Positions 56,097 to 64,000 of a stretch of DNA of 64,000 nt are shown here, piece by piece. Position 1 is the stretch's first letter, and the number at the start of each line of letters is the position of its first letter. The position numbers were made by a program, and so were the translations under genes. Below the pieces are notes generated by a model, which did not search any database, was not told the DNA's origin, and saw only the letters and a program-made list of their open reading frames with translations. Origin of the DNA: Saccharospirillum alexandrii (GTDB lineage Bacteria; Pseudomonadota; Gammaproteobacteria; Pseudomonadales; Natronospirillaceae); the NCBI RefSeq assembly GCF_004000275.1, contig NZ_RCIP01000002.1, positions 310,283 through 374,282 on the forward strand. The letters are read 5' to 3'.

Positions 56097-57719
56097 CTAG
56101 CGGCCCGGTTTCCAGCCATGTGTTAGCGGATAACGCCGGTCAGTACCGAAACCTCGGCGGGTGACCCTCACACCCTCAGGTGCCTGCTGGCGTTTGTACT
56201 CGTTGCGGTCAATCAATCGAATGACCCGTTCGGTTTCTGCTGCATCAAAGCCTGCGTTCACGATGGTATCGAGGCTTTCATCCCGTTCGACGTAGCGCTC
56301 GATGATGGCGTCCAGAATGTCATAGGGTGGCAGGCTGTCTTCGTCTTTCTGGTCTGGCGCCAGCTCAGCCGAGGGCGGCCGGGTGATCACCCGCTCCGGT
56401 ATCACCCGGCTGCGAGCGTTGCGCCAGTTCGAAAGCTTGTACACCCAGGTCTTGGGCACGTCTTTTAGCGCATTGAAGCCGCCGCACATATCACCGTAGA
56501 GGGTGGCGTAGCCTACCGCCATCTCACTCTTGTTGCCCGTGGTCAGCACCATGGCGCCCAGTTTGTTCGACAGCGCCATCAGGAACAGGCCCCGCATGCG
56601 CGATTGCATGTTCTGCTCGGTGGTATCGACATCACGCCCCTCGAACAGCGGGCTAACCGTCTGAAGCGCCGCCTCATAGGCCGACCCGATGGGTAACACG
56701 TCGTAACGAATGCCCAGCAAGTCAGCCTCGGCCCGGGCATCTTCCAAACTCATTTCTGCGGTGTAGGTGTAAGGCATCATCACCGCATGTACCCGGTCTT
56801 TGCCAAGTGCATCGACAGCAATGGCGGCACTCAGTGCCGAGTCTATGCCGCCAGACAACCCTAGCACTACCCCCGGAAACCCATTGCGGTTGACGTAATC
56901 GGCCAGGCCCATCACCAGCGCCTCGTAAAGCGCCTCTTCATTGTCCAGTACGGGCACCTTGGAGGGTTCTGCCACTTGCCAGCCGCTCTGGGTTTGGTGC
57001 AGGTCGACACAGGTCAGCGCCGGTTCGAATTCCGGCAACATCACGGCAATCTCACCATCGCTCTGGGTAATGAAGGACCCGCCGTCAAAAACCAGTTCAT
57101 CCTGACCCCCAAGATGATTGACATAGAGGGTCATCGCGCTGAAGGCCTTCGACACCCGGGAAACCTGAGCATGACGTTCGGGCAGACGACCAATGTGATA
57201 GGGGCTACCGTTGATGTTGATGTTGATTTCCGCGCCGGCCTCGGCGGCCCGGCGGGCTGGTCCGTCGTACCAGATGTCTTCGCAAATGGTCAGTGCCAGC
57301 CGTGCGCCCTTGTAATCGAACACACAGGTTTCAGTGCCTTTGGTGAAATAGCGCTTCTCGTCGAACACCTGGTAATTCGGCAAATGCTGCTTGCGGTAGT
57401 CGGCAATGACCTCCCCCCGGTCGATCAGCATGGCTTTGTTATACAAGGCACCCTGCTCTCGCTCCGGGTAGCCCACCACAATACCGATCGGCAATGCAGC
57501 GGCCTTTATCTCGTCCAGTGCGTCATTGATTCGCAACCCAAGGCTCGGGCGCAGCAGCAGGTCTTCCGGTGGGTAACCCGCCAGCGTCAGCTCCGGAAAC
57601 ACGACCAGATCGGCACCCTGGTCTATAGCCGCCTGCGCCCGCTCCAGCACTTTCTGAGTATTGCCGGGAATGTCGCCGACCGGAAACCGATCCTGAACCA
57701 GGGCCACACGCAACGTCAT
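56097..57719 (-). CDS. nadE: Glutamine-dependent NAD synthetase
   Basis: The 540-residue enzyme has an N-terminal nitrilase-like glutaminase (catalytic Glu43, Lys110 and Cys146 in 'TICEDIW') and a C-terminal synthetase with the P-loop 'GLSGGIDSAL' near 288. It converts nicotinate adenine dinucleotide to NAD. ATG at 57719 is chosen over 57731 because GGAG lies between them. Confidence 0.92.
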   Translation of the reverse strand: MTLRVALVQDRFPVGDIPGNTQKVLERAQAAIDQGADLVVFPELTLAGYPPEDLLLRPSLGLRINDALDEIKAAALPIGIVVGYPEREQGALYNKAMLIDRGEVIADYRKQHLPNYQVFDEKRYFTKGTETCVFDYKGARLALTICEDIWYDGPARRAAEAGAEINININGSPYHIGRLPERHAQVSRVSKAFSAMTLYVNHLGGQDELVFDGGSFITQSDGEIAVMLPEFEPALTCVDLHQTQSGWQVAEPSKVPVLDNEEALYEALVMGLADYVNRNGFPGVVLGLSGGIDSALSAAIAVDALGKDRVHAVMMPYTYTAEMSLEDARAEADLLGIRYDVLPIGSAYEAALQTVSPLFEGRDVDTTEQNMQSRMRGLFLMALSNKLGAMVLTTGNKSEMAVGYATLYGDMCGGFNALKDVPKTWVYKLSNWRNARSRVIPERVITRPPSAELAPDQKDEDSLPPYDILDAIIERYVERDESLDTIVNAGFDAAETERVIRLIDRNEYKRQQAPEGVRVTRRGFGTDRRYPLTHGWKPGR

Positions 57720-57883
57720 TACCTTCTCCACCGATGACTGAGGCCCGCTATTGTCCGGTTTTCACCGGGGCAGAACAAGTCGGGAGCACCGTGTGTTGTT
57801 TTCACGGCCTGAAGGGTGTTTATACTGAGCAACTCAAACGGGCCCGCCCATTAGGTACTTTGCGACAGGAAACGCAACCGACA

Positions 57884-59458
57884 ATGATTTTCTCGCCCCA
57901 GTACCCAAGCTATCGCCGCCAGCAGATCCTGTTTTACTACGGCATCTACAGGCTGATGCTGGCCAGCGCCCTGAGCGTGCTGGCGCTGATGCCATTAGAG
58001 ACCATGATGGCTCTGCCCCGGCTAAATGCAGATTCGTTTCTGTATGCCACTCTGACCTATGTGGTCATCTGCATCATCGGTCTGGTGGTAACGGTGCGCG
58101 GACAAATGGGCAGCATACCGACCGTGGTCCTATTGCTGACAGACATCCTGATGCAATCGCTGATTCTCCACTACCTAGGTGGCGTGGGCACCGGCTTTGG
58201 CAACCTGATGATCGTCAGTGTGGCCATCGGCAGCCTGTTATTGCGGTTTCAGCACAGCATGTTGGTGGCGGCCATGGCGGCCTCCGGCGCCGTCTATACC
58301 GAGATTCTGTCGGTTAATACCCTGGGTGAGGATAACCTGCTTCAGGCGGCTCTGCTGGGGGTTGCCTTCTTTGCCGTTACCCTATTGCTGCAATACCTGA
58401 CGTCACGCGTGCGCTCGACCGAACAACTGGCCCGGGCTCAGGCCGACACCATTCTGGACTTGCGCCACCTGAACGAACTGATCGTCCAGCGGATGCGCAC
58501 CGGCATCATTGTAACCACCTGGGAAGGGGCCATTCGGCTGATGAACGATGCCGCCAAAGACCTGCTCGGCATGACCGAAAAGCGGGCGTTCTGGCTGCCG
58601 CAGCCCGTGCAAAAACGCATGGAAAGCTGGCAGGCAGAACCGACTGAACGCACTGAGCCCTTGCAAATGGACAAAGACCACCCCCTGGTACAGTTAAATT
58701 TTGCCCCGCTGCAAGACAGCCCAAAATGCGATCTGATCATTTTCATTGAAGACACCGGACGAGTGCAGCAGCAAGCCCAGCACTTGAAACTCGCCTCGCT
58801 GGGCCGGTTAACGGCGTCCATTGCACATGAAATTCGCAACCCACTGGGCGCAATCAGCCATGCCTCCCAGTTACTCGCCGAGAACCCCTCGCTCGATGAA
58901 GGCGACCAGCGGTTGCTTAGCATCGTCCGCAATCACAGCAACCGCATTAACACCATCATCAACAACATCCTGGATATGTCGCGACAACTGAATCTGCAGC
59001 TAGAGCCTATCTACCTGCGCGAATTTCTGGACGATTGCCTGAGCGAGTATTGCCAGGGCCACCTCAAGTCGGACAACATCGACATAAAAGGAGACCCGGA
59101 CATCCGGGTTCGAATCGACCCCAAACGCATGATGCAGGTGGTCATCAACCTGGTCGACAATGGGCTACGCTATAGTGAACTCAGAACCGGTTCACGGAAA
59201 GTCGCTATTCAATTGGGTAAACTGTCAGATACCGAGCAACCGTTCATGGACATCAGGGACTTTGGCCCGGGCATTCCCGAAGACCAGTTAAAGCATTTGT
59301 TCGAGCCGTTTTACACCACCGAAGCCACTGGAACCGGCCTGGGTTTGTACATTGCCAAAGAATTGTCCGAAGCCAACCGCGCCCGGCTGTTCTATACCGG
59401 CGATGAAAATGGCGCTTGCTTCCGAATCCTTTTTGCGCACGCTGCTGTACAGGAGTAA
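57884..59458 (+). CDS. pilS: Sensor histidine kinase PilS
   Basis: The 524-residue kinase has six membrane helices (about 25-190), a PAS domain (about 205-295), the dimerisation His near 314 in 'SIAHEIRNPLGAIS', and an ATPase domain with 'NLVDNGLRYS', 'DFGPGIPEDQ' and 'GTGLGLYIA'. PilS senses pilin in the membrane and phosphorylates PilR. The frame is open upstream to 57734; ATG at 57884 is the family start. Confidence 0.9.
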   Translation: MIFSPQYPSYRRQQILFYYGIYRLMLASALSVLALMPLETMMALPRLNADSFLYATLTYVVICIIGLVVTVRGQMGSIPTVVLLLTDILMQSLILHYLGGVGTGFGNLMIVSVAIGSLLLRFQHSMLVAAMAASGAVYTEILSVNTLGEDNLLQAALLGVAFFAVTLLLQYLTSRVRSTEQLARAQADTILDLRHLNELIVQRMRTGIIVTTWEGAIRLMNDAAKDLLGMTEKRAFWLPQPVQKRMESWQAEPTERTEPLQMDKDHPLVQLNFAPLQDSPKCDLIIFIEDTGRVQQQAQHLKLASLGRLTASIAHEIRNPLGAISHASQLLAENPSLDEGDQRLLSIVRNHSNRINTIINNILDMSRQLNLQLEPIYLREFLDDCLSEYCQGHLKSDNIDIKGDPDIRVRIDPKRMMQVVINLVDNGLRYSELRTGSRKVAIQLGKLSDTEQPFMDIRDFGPGIPEDQLKHLFEPFYTTEATGTGLGLYIAKELSEANRARLFYTGDENGACFRILFAHAAVQE

Positions 59459-59466
59459 ATACCAAC

Positions 59467-60837
59467 ATGGCCAATCAACGCGTCCTGATTGTCGATGACG
59501 AACCCGACATTCGAGAACTGCTTGAACTGACCCTGATGCGCATGGGCCTGGACACCCTCAGCGTGCCGGATCTTAAGTCTGCCATCCGTCAGATCGACCA
59601 GCACGCCTACGATCTGTGCCTGACCGACATGCGTCTGCCCGATGGCAATGGGTTAGAGCTGGTAAAATACATTCAACACAAGCGCCCTGATACGCCCGTG
59701 GCGATGATCACGGCTCACGGCAACATGGAATTGGCCATTGATTCCCTAAAAGCCGGCGCCTTCGATTTCGTATCCAAGCCGGTCGAGATTGATCGTTTGC
59801 GTGCCCTGGTTAACCAGGCACTGAAAATCAGCAACACACCCTCTAGCCAAGCCTCACCCGCGCAAGCCGTGCCCACCATGGTGGGTGAATCCGAAGCGAT
59901 GACACACCTGCAAAGCAAGATTCGAAAGCTTGCTCGCAGCCAGGCACCTGTGTTTATTCAAGGCGAATCGGGCACCGGTAAAGAGTTGGTTGCCCGTCAG
60001 ATACACGCACTGGGGCCACGTTCTGAAGGGCCCTTCGTACCGGTTAACTGCGGCGCCATCCCCAGTGAACTGATGGAAAGCGAATTTTTTGGTCACAAGA
60101 AAGGCGCGTTCACCGGGGCTTCTGAAGACAAGGCTGGCTTTTTTCAGGCCGCCAACAATGGCACCCTCTTTTTGGATGAAGTGGCCGACCTCCCTCTGGC
60201 CATGCAGGTCAAACTGCTGCGCTCGATTCAGGAGAAAAAGATTCGCTCCATCGGCAGCCAGCAGGAAACCGATGTTGATGTTCGCATACTCAGCGCGACG
60301 CATAAAAACCTCGATGCCCTGGTCGCCTCGGGCGAATTCCGACAAGATCTGTTCTACCGCATCAATGTGATCAACCTGCCGGTGCCCGCCCTGCGCGAGC
60401 GCACCAGTGACATCCCGCTCCTGTGTCAGCGCATTCTGATCCGTATTGCCGAATCCTACGAGCTGACACCAGCACGGCTCGACAAAGCGGCTGAGAACGC
60501 TCTGATGAATTACCCCTTTCCCGGTAACGTTCGAGAGCTGGAAAACATACTGGAGCGAGCCTACACCTTGTGTGAAGACGACCGTATTGGCCTGCGCGAT
60601 CTGCAACTGGACCAGACGCCCGCAGCCGCCATTTCTGGGGTCAACGGAAATGGCAACGGCGAACGTTACGCTCGGCCCAGCGACATGAACCTGGAAGACT
60701 ACCTGATGGAGGTTGAGCGGGAAGTGGTTGAACAGGCCCTGGAAGAAACCCGGTGGAACCGGACCGCAGCCGCAAAACGCCTGGGCATTACTTTTCGGGC
60801 TTTGCGATATCGGTTGAAGAAATTGGGCTTGGATTAA
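59467..60837 (+). CDS. pilR: Sigma-54 response regulator PilR
   Basis: The 456-residue NtrC-type regulator has a receiver domain (phospho-Asp54), a sigma-54 AAA+ domain (Walker A GESGTGKE near 167, 'GAFTGA' loop), and a Fis-type helix-turn-helix at the end. It activates the major pilin promoter. It follows pilS by 8 bp. Confidence 0.93.
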   Translation: MANQRVLIVDDEPDIRELLELTLMRMGLDTLSVPDLKSAIRQIDQHAYDLCLTDMRLPDGNGLELVKYIQHKRPDTPVAMITAHGNMELAIDSLKAGAFDFVSKPVEIDRLRALVNQALKISNTPSSQASPAQAVPTMVGESEAMTHLQSKIRKLARSQAPVFIQGESGTGKELVARQIHALGPRSEGPFVPVNCGAIPSELMESEFFGHKKGAFTGASEDKAGFFQAANNGTLFLDEVADLPLAMQVKLLRSIQEKKIRSIGSQQETDVDVRILSATHKNLDALVASGEFRQDLFYRINVINLPVPALRERTSDIPLLCQRILIRIAESYELTPARLDKAAENALMNYPFPGNVRELENILERAYTLCEDDRIGLRDLQLDQTPAAAISGVNGNGNGERYARPSDMNLEDYLMEVEREVVEQALEETRWNRTAAAKRLGITFRALRYRLKKLGLD

Positions 60838-61035
60838 CGCTGCAAAAGGCTGCCTTTGCCGTTCTTTGCGATCATTATCACAACAATGACGGCCGTCGAT
60901 TGACTCCCTTTCTTACCTTTTCCTATTCTGGCGATATTGCTTAAGGATTAAGCAATAAGTCACCTCCACGCTTGGCGATGCCTATGCAAACACCGGGCTT
61001 GGGGCCATCATACACAGGGAAAAGGAAATTACCGT

Positions 61036-61608
61036 ATGCAACCGCGTAAGGGTAACGCCGGTTTTAGTATCATCGAACTCATGATCTCACTGGCCGTGCT
61101 GGTCATCATCGCCGGGATGGCAACCGCCAACTGGCAAGGTACCATTGAGCGGCATCTGGCACGGCAAACCAAACAGGAATTACGCACGCTGTTCCAGGTA
61201 GCCCGCCACACGGCCATCAACCGCCGCCAACTGACCACCTTTTGCCCATTAGATGCCGCCAATGTCTGCAGCAACGACTGGGACCAACCGATCTCCGTCT
61301 TTATCGACCCGGGCAGCCTAAAAGTACTGGCCCAACCGGATTACCTGATACGGACCTTCAAAGCGATGCCCAACGGCACCCTCATCGCCAGTCATTCAGG
61401 GCCTCAGGAGCGACGCTACTTTCAGTTCAACCCAGACGGCACCGTTCACGGTACCATTGGCAACCTGACCTGGTGCCCGGAAAGCTTGATGGCTGAGCGT
61501 GGGGTGCATGTGATTGTGAACTTCGGAGGCCGCATTCGCTGGGCGAAAGACCGCTCTGGTGATGGGGTTGTGGAAAAGGCTTCAGGCCAGCCGATTAGCT
61601 GTGCCTGA
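61036..61608 (+). CDS. fimT: FimT/GspH-type pseudopilin
   Basis: The 190-residue protein has a short leader and prepilin cleavage site G-FSIIELM, then a hydrophobic helix and a GspH-type domain. Minor pilins of this kind help start pilus assembly. AAGGAAA precedes the ATG. It is convergent to pilE. Confidence 0.85.
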   Translation: MQPRKGNAGFSIIELMISLAVLVIIAGMATANWQGTIERHLARQTKQELRTLFQVARHTAINRRQLTTFCPLDAANVCSNDWDQPISVFIDPGSLKVLAQPDYLIRTFKAMPNGTLIASHSGPQERRYFQFNPDGTVHGTIGNLTWCPESLMAERGVHVIVNFGGRIRWAKDRSGDGVVEKASGQPISCA

Positions 61609-61632
61609 GACCTCGAACATCTGTCAGAGCAA

Positions 61633-62058
61633 TTATATCCAGCCGACCTCTACACCCTGATTATTTAAGGTCAGTGTCCCGCAAGCGCCGCCATTCGCAA
61701 CAGTACGGATACGTGCAGTCGGGGTGGCTGTTAATGTAAAGGACGTGGCGTCTGCGGCCAATGTTATGTCGAACGCAGCCTCTGCTGCGGTCGCATCGTC
61801 AGGGGAGCGCGTGAACGGAAGATCCGGGACTTCGGGTGGGTCTTCTGTTAAATCCAAATAATTGAAATTGGCCGCATAACGCCGTTCCATCCACTGAGCC
61901 AACTCCATCAAATCAGCTTGAGCGTCCGTGCATTTGGAACGTTCAACATAACTGGTATAGGACGGCACTGCTATAACGGCAATAATGGCCACGATAGCCA
62001 CCACAATCATAATCTCAATCAGACTGAACCCGCCTGAAACGCTCTTTTCACTGCCCAT
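61633..62058 (-). CDS. pilE: Minor type IV pilin PilE
   Basis: The 141-residue prepilin has the cleavage site G-FSLIEIM, a long N-terminal helix and two Cys (near 43 and 124) that probably form the C-terminal disulfide loop. It lies 89 bp downstream of pilY1 in the same direction, as in the fimU-pilVWXY1E clusters. Confidence 0.87.
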   Translation of the reverse strand: MGSEKSVSGGFSLIEIMIVVAIVAIIAVIAVPSYTSYVERSKCTDAQADLMELAQWMERRYAANFNYLDLTEDPPEVPDLPFTRSPDDATAAEAAFDITLAADATSFTLTATPTARIRTVANGGACGTLTLNNQGVEVGWI

Positions 62059-62147
62059 TGAACCACCTTAAAAAGTCACTGGCTATCCCCAAGCAACAGA
62101 CCCCTGGTAAAACTCAGAGCTCTGTTGCACTGCATCAATACCTTTCT

Positions 62148-64000
62148 CTACCGCAATTGTTCCCAGGCCTGCCGGCCTCTGGATCGGGTACCTGCTTCAG
62201 GTATCGAAATCAGGTCGCCCGAGCTACCACTGATGACCTTCACTTCGTCGTCATCGCCTGAACCGGTCGGGTCGACGCCAGTGATAACGGCTGGCGTGTT
62301 GATGATGCCTACCTCCGGGTCAAAGCCAGAGGTTGGCACCCATATCGGGTCATCTTCTGTCCCGATGTTAACGAAGTCGTCTTCATTGAACTCTTCGTCT
62401 TCATCCAGGTCAAACACGGAGTAGCTCAGTCGGCCCCCATTTTCCATTTCAAGTTCCATCAGCCAGCTGTTACCCCCAAATGCACAGGGGTCTGCGTCAG
62501 GAATCAGTGTTGGAAAAATAACCCTATCGCCGCGAACAATGGCACGCGCTACGACTCGCTCACCCGTCGTAGTGTTCGAACCGCCTTCGGAAGCAGCCCA
62601 GATCAGCGGTAAGTACCAGCCTTCGTCACTTTCTTCTATTTCCTCATCGCTAACAACCCGGAAGCGACGGCCTTCAGGACCACCAAAGCTTCCTTCCAGC
62701 TCGATGCGCTGCTCAAGCAAATCAGCCAGGTCATCGATCGGCTCTCCCCGGTCGATAATGCCATAGAAACGCTCAATTGGAGGACCGTTATCGACGATGT
62801 TTTCGCCCACCCGGATAAAACTGCCGGTACCAAAAAACACCATGTGTTCTTTATTTTCATTAAAAGCCGAAGTCAACTGGGCGGTAATCGGCCGACCGTT
62901 CGGCTCGGTAAACAGAGGGTCAATCGTATTGGCATTGGGTTTAAGATCAGAGGGCGCGTCCCAAGCATCCGGGTTAGTGCCATCCAGATCGATACGCCAC
63001 AGTTTACCTTCGGTATCTCCCACGTAGATACGGTCAGCGACACTGTTGCTAGTGAGGTCAACAACCAGCGGTGAGCCCAGTTCACCACTGTTTCCAAGTT
63101 CGATGGTGCGAATGATAGAGCCGTCGTTAACATTCAAGATCCAGATATAACCGCTACGATCAACCGTTGGGTCATCGTGATAACCACTGGTAACTACAAC
63201 GCCGAACTGACCCGATGGCAACGCAACGACGGCCGGCTGCTGAATGGTATAACCCATGTTTGGGTGCGAAAACTCCCACATGACATCACTTGCGGTGAAA
63301 TTTTCCGGATCAGTTACGTCCAACGCAAATACGCTTTTGCCACCCGCGCCTGTAGTGCCTACGGCCAGCGTTGCCCACTCGCTGCCCATCCAGGCGTCTG
63401 CAATACGTGGCGTGCCGTCGACATAGTATCGGTGCGCGTAACCTGGCAGGGTCAACCGATACAGGTTGTTGTAGATGCTCGATGGCACGAACGCGAACAA
63501 CTCTTCACCGCCATTATCCGGATCGGCATCAAACGCATGCAGCATGCCATCGTTTGCACCCACCATCACAATAGGGGATCTGCTGGCGGTATCTGTACGG
63601 AAATCGGCATAGCTGGTGGCGCCAACGCTCGAAAACGCATCGATATTCCCCAGCGAGCCGTAGCCAAAGTTGGCATTGTGCGAAAATTGCGGGTTGGAGT
63701 TGATGATGTCTCCCAACAACGTATCGCGACGACGGAAGGGTTTACTCTGATCTTCCTGTGTCTGTTCTTTGGCTGTATCACCACGCAGATAATTCAGACG
63801 ATCCTGAGCAAAAGCCACGGTTGAGAGCGTTGCGTCCGGTTGTGCACGCAAGGCGGCTTTTTGAAGGTCCGTTAGGTTATCCCACATAAACTCAGTTCCA
63901 GTAAACGCCCGGTATTCACCATCCGCGTCGCCGCCGGTTTGCTCAACCAAATGATCGATGGTGAAAATATTCCGGTTGGCGGCTGTTGGCAGTTCTTCAC
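62148..64000 (-). CDS. pilY1: PilY1 C-terminal part, cut by window edge
   Basis: The ~617 visible residues hold the PilY1/PilC beta-propeller: 'GANDGMLHAFDADPDNGGEE' and 'YVDGTPRIADAWMGSEW', then 'VVTSGYHDD' and 'YVGDTEGKLWRIDLDG'. A Asp-rich stretch near the end ('DLDEDEEFNEDDF') may bind calcium. The frame is open at 64000, so the N-terminal part (VWA-type in PilY1) lies outside. PilY1 acts as tip adhesin and mechanosensor of type IV pili. Confidence 0.88.
   Translation of the reverse strand, partial: EELPTAANRNIFTIDHLVEQTGGDADGEYRAFTGTEFMWDNLTDLQKAALRAQPDATLSTVAFAQDRLNYLRGDTAKEQTQEDQSKPFRRRDTLLGDIINSNPQFSHNANFGYGSLGNIDAFSSVGATSYADFRTDTASRSPIVMVGANDGMLHAFDADPDNGGEELFAFVPSSIYNNLYRLTLPGYAHRYYVDGTPRIADAWMGSEWATLAVGTTGAGGKSVFALDVTDPENFTASDVMWEFSHPNMGYTIQQPAVVALPSGQFGVVVTSGYHDDPTVDRSGYIWILNVNDGSIIRTIELGNSGELGSPLVVDLTSNSVADRIYVGDTEGKLWRIDLDGTNPDAWDAPSDLKPNANTIDPLFTEPNGRPITAQLTSAFNENKEHMVFFGTGSFIRVGENIVDNGPPIERFYGIIDRGEPIDDLADLLEQRIELEGSFGGPEGRRFRVVSDEEIEESDEGWYLPLIWAASEGGSNTTTGERVVARAIVRGDRVIFPTLIPDADPCAFGGNSWLMELEMENGGRLSYSVFDLDEDEEFNEDDFVNIGTEDDPIWVPTSGFDPEVGIINTPAVITGVDPTGSGDDDEVKVISGSSGDLISIPEAGTRSRGRQAWEQLR

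Noticed and set aside
60920-60950. Sigma-54 promoter before fimT
   Set aside because: TGGCGATATTGCT looks similar at first, but the GG and GC pairs are 7 rather than 10 bases apart.

Overview
The window is chromosomal DNA of a gammaproteobacterium. The signs are a bamD / rluD / pgeF / clpB block, a pilS-pilR-fimT-pilE-pilY1 type IV pilus block, zur, glpD, and GC-rich codon use. The family-level mix suggests a marine Oceanospirillales-type organism of the Saccharospirillum/Reinekea sort; that placement is inference, because no rRNA gene lies in the window.

Layout. (1) 1-1405: the end of a membrane protein gene and a von Willebrand A-like lipoprotein. (2) 1464-13181: an iron region. It holds a Fur-box-controlled divergent promoter with a candidate Fur-regulated small RNA on one side and a ferric-siderophore importer (SBP plus two permeases, no ATPase) on the other. 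An exporter-fold ABC protein follows, then a second complete importer (SBP, a sucrase/ferredoxin-like Fe-S protein, two permeases, ATPase) and a TonB protein with a long Pro-Glu linker. (3) 13359-20653: a haem uptake locus, with a HmuY-like lipoprotein, a TonB-dependent receptor, HmuS, HmuT, HmuU and HmuV. (4) 20669-23823: trmK, a 264-bp MITE with 31-bp terminal repeats, an ECF sigma/anti-sigma pair, and an ibpA-type small heat-shock gene with a sigma-32 promoter and a ROSE-like RNA thermometer. (5) 23924-41547: L-rhamnose metabolism laid out like the rhizobial rha locus (rhaR-S-T-P-Q-U-K leftward, rhaD-I rightward). It is extended by a LacI regulator, a cytoplasmic alpha-L-rhamnosidase (GH78) and a CUT1 importer without its own ATPase. 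(6) 41701-50584: a double-length tandem UvrA (about 1861 aa, four ABC cassettes), glpD, zur, and a GcvA-like LysR gene that appears to start at ATT. (7) 50765-57719: clpB, pgeF, rluD, bamD, nadE. (8) 57884-64000: pilS, pilR, a FimT/GspH pseudopilin, pilE and the C-terminal part of pilY1, which is cut by the window edge.

How it works together. The iron region would bring ferric siderophores and haem across both membranes using TonB energy, with Fur as the likely repressor. The rhamnose region would import rhamnosides, cleave them in the cytoplasm, and carry L-rhamnose through mutarotase, isomerase, kinase and aldolase/dehydrogenase to central metabolism. PilS/PilR would control the pilus genes.

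The most unusual things are: four dispersed copies of a ~91-115-bp palindromic element whose two arms differ between copies but stay complementary within each copy; the candidate Fur-controlled sRNA at 1764-1990; the MITE with an intact CTAG target duplication; the tandem UvrA; and the ATT-start LysR gene. No tRNA, rRNA, CRISPR array or complete insertion sequence was seen.
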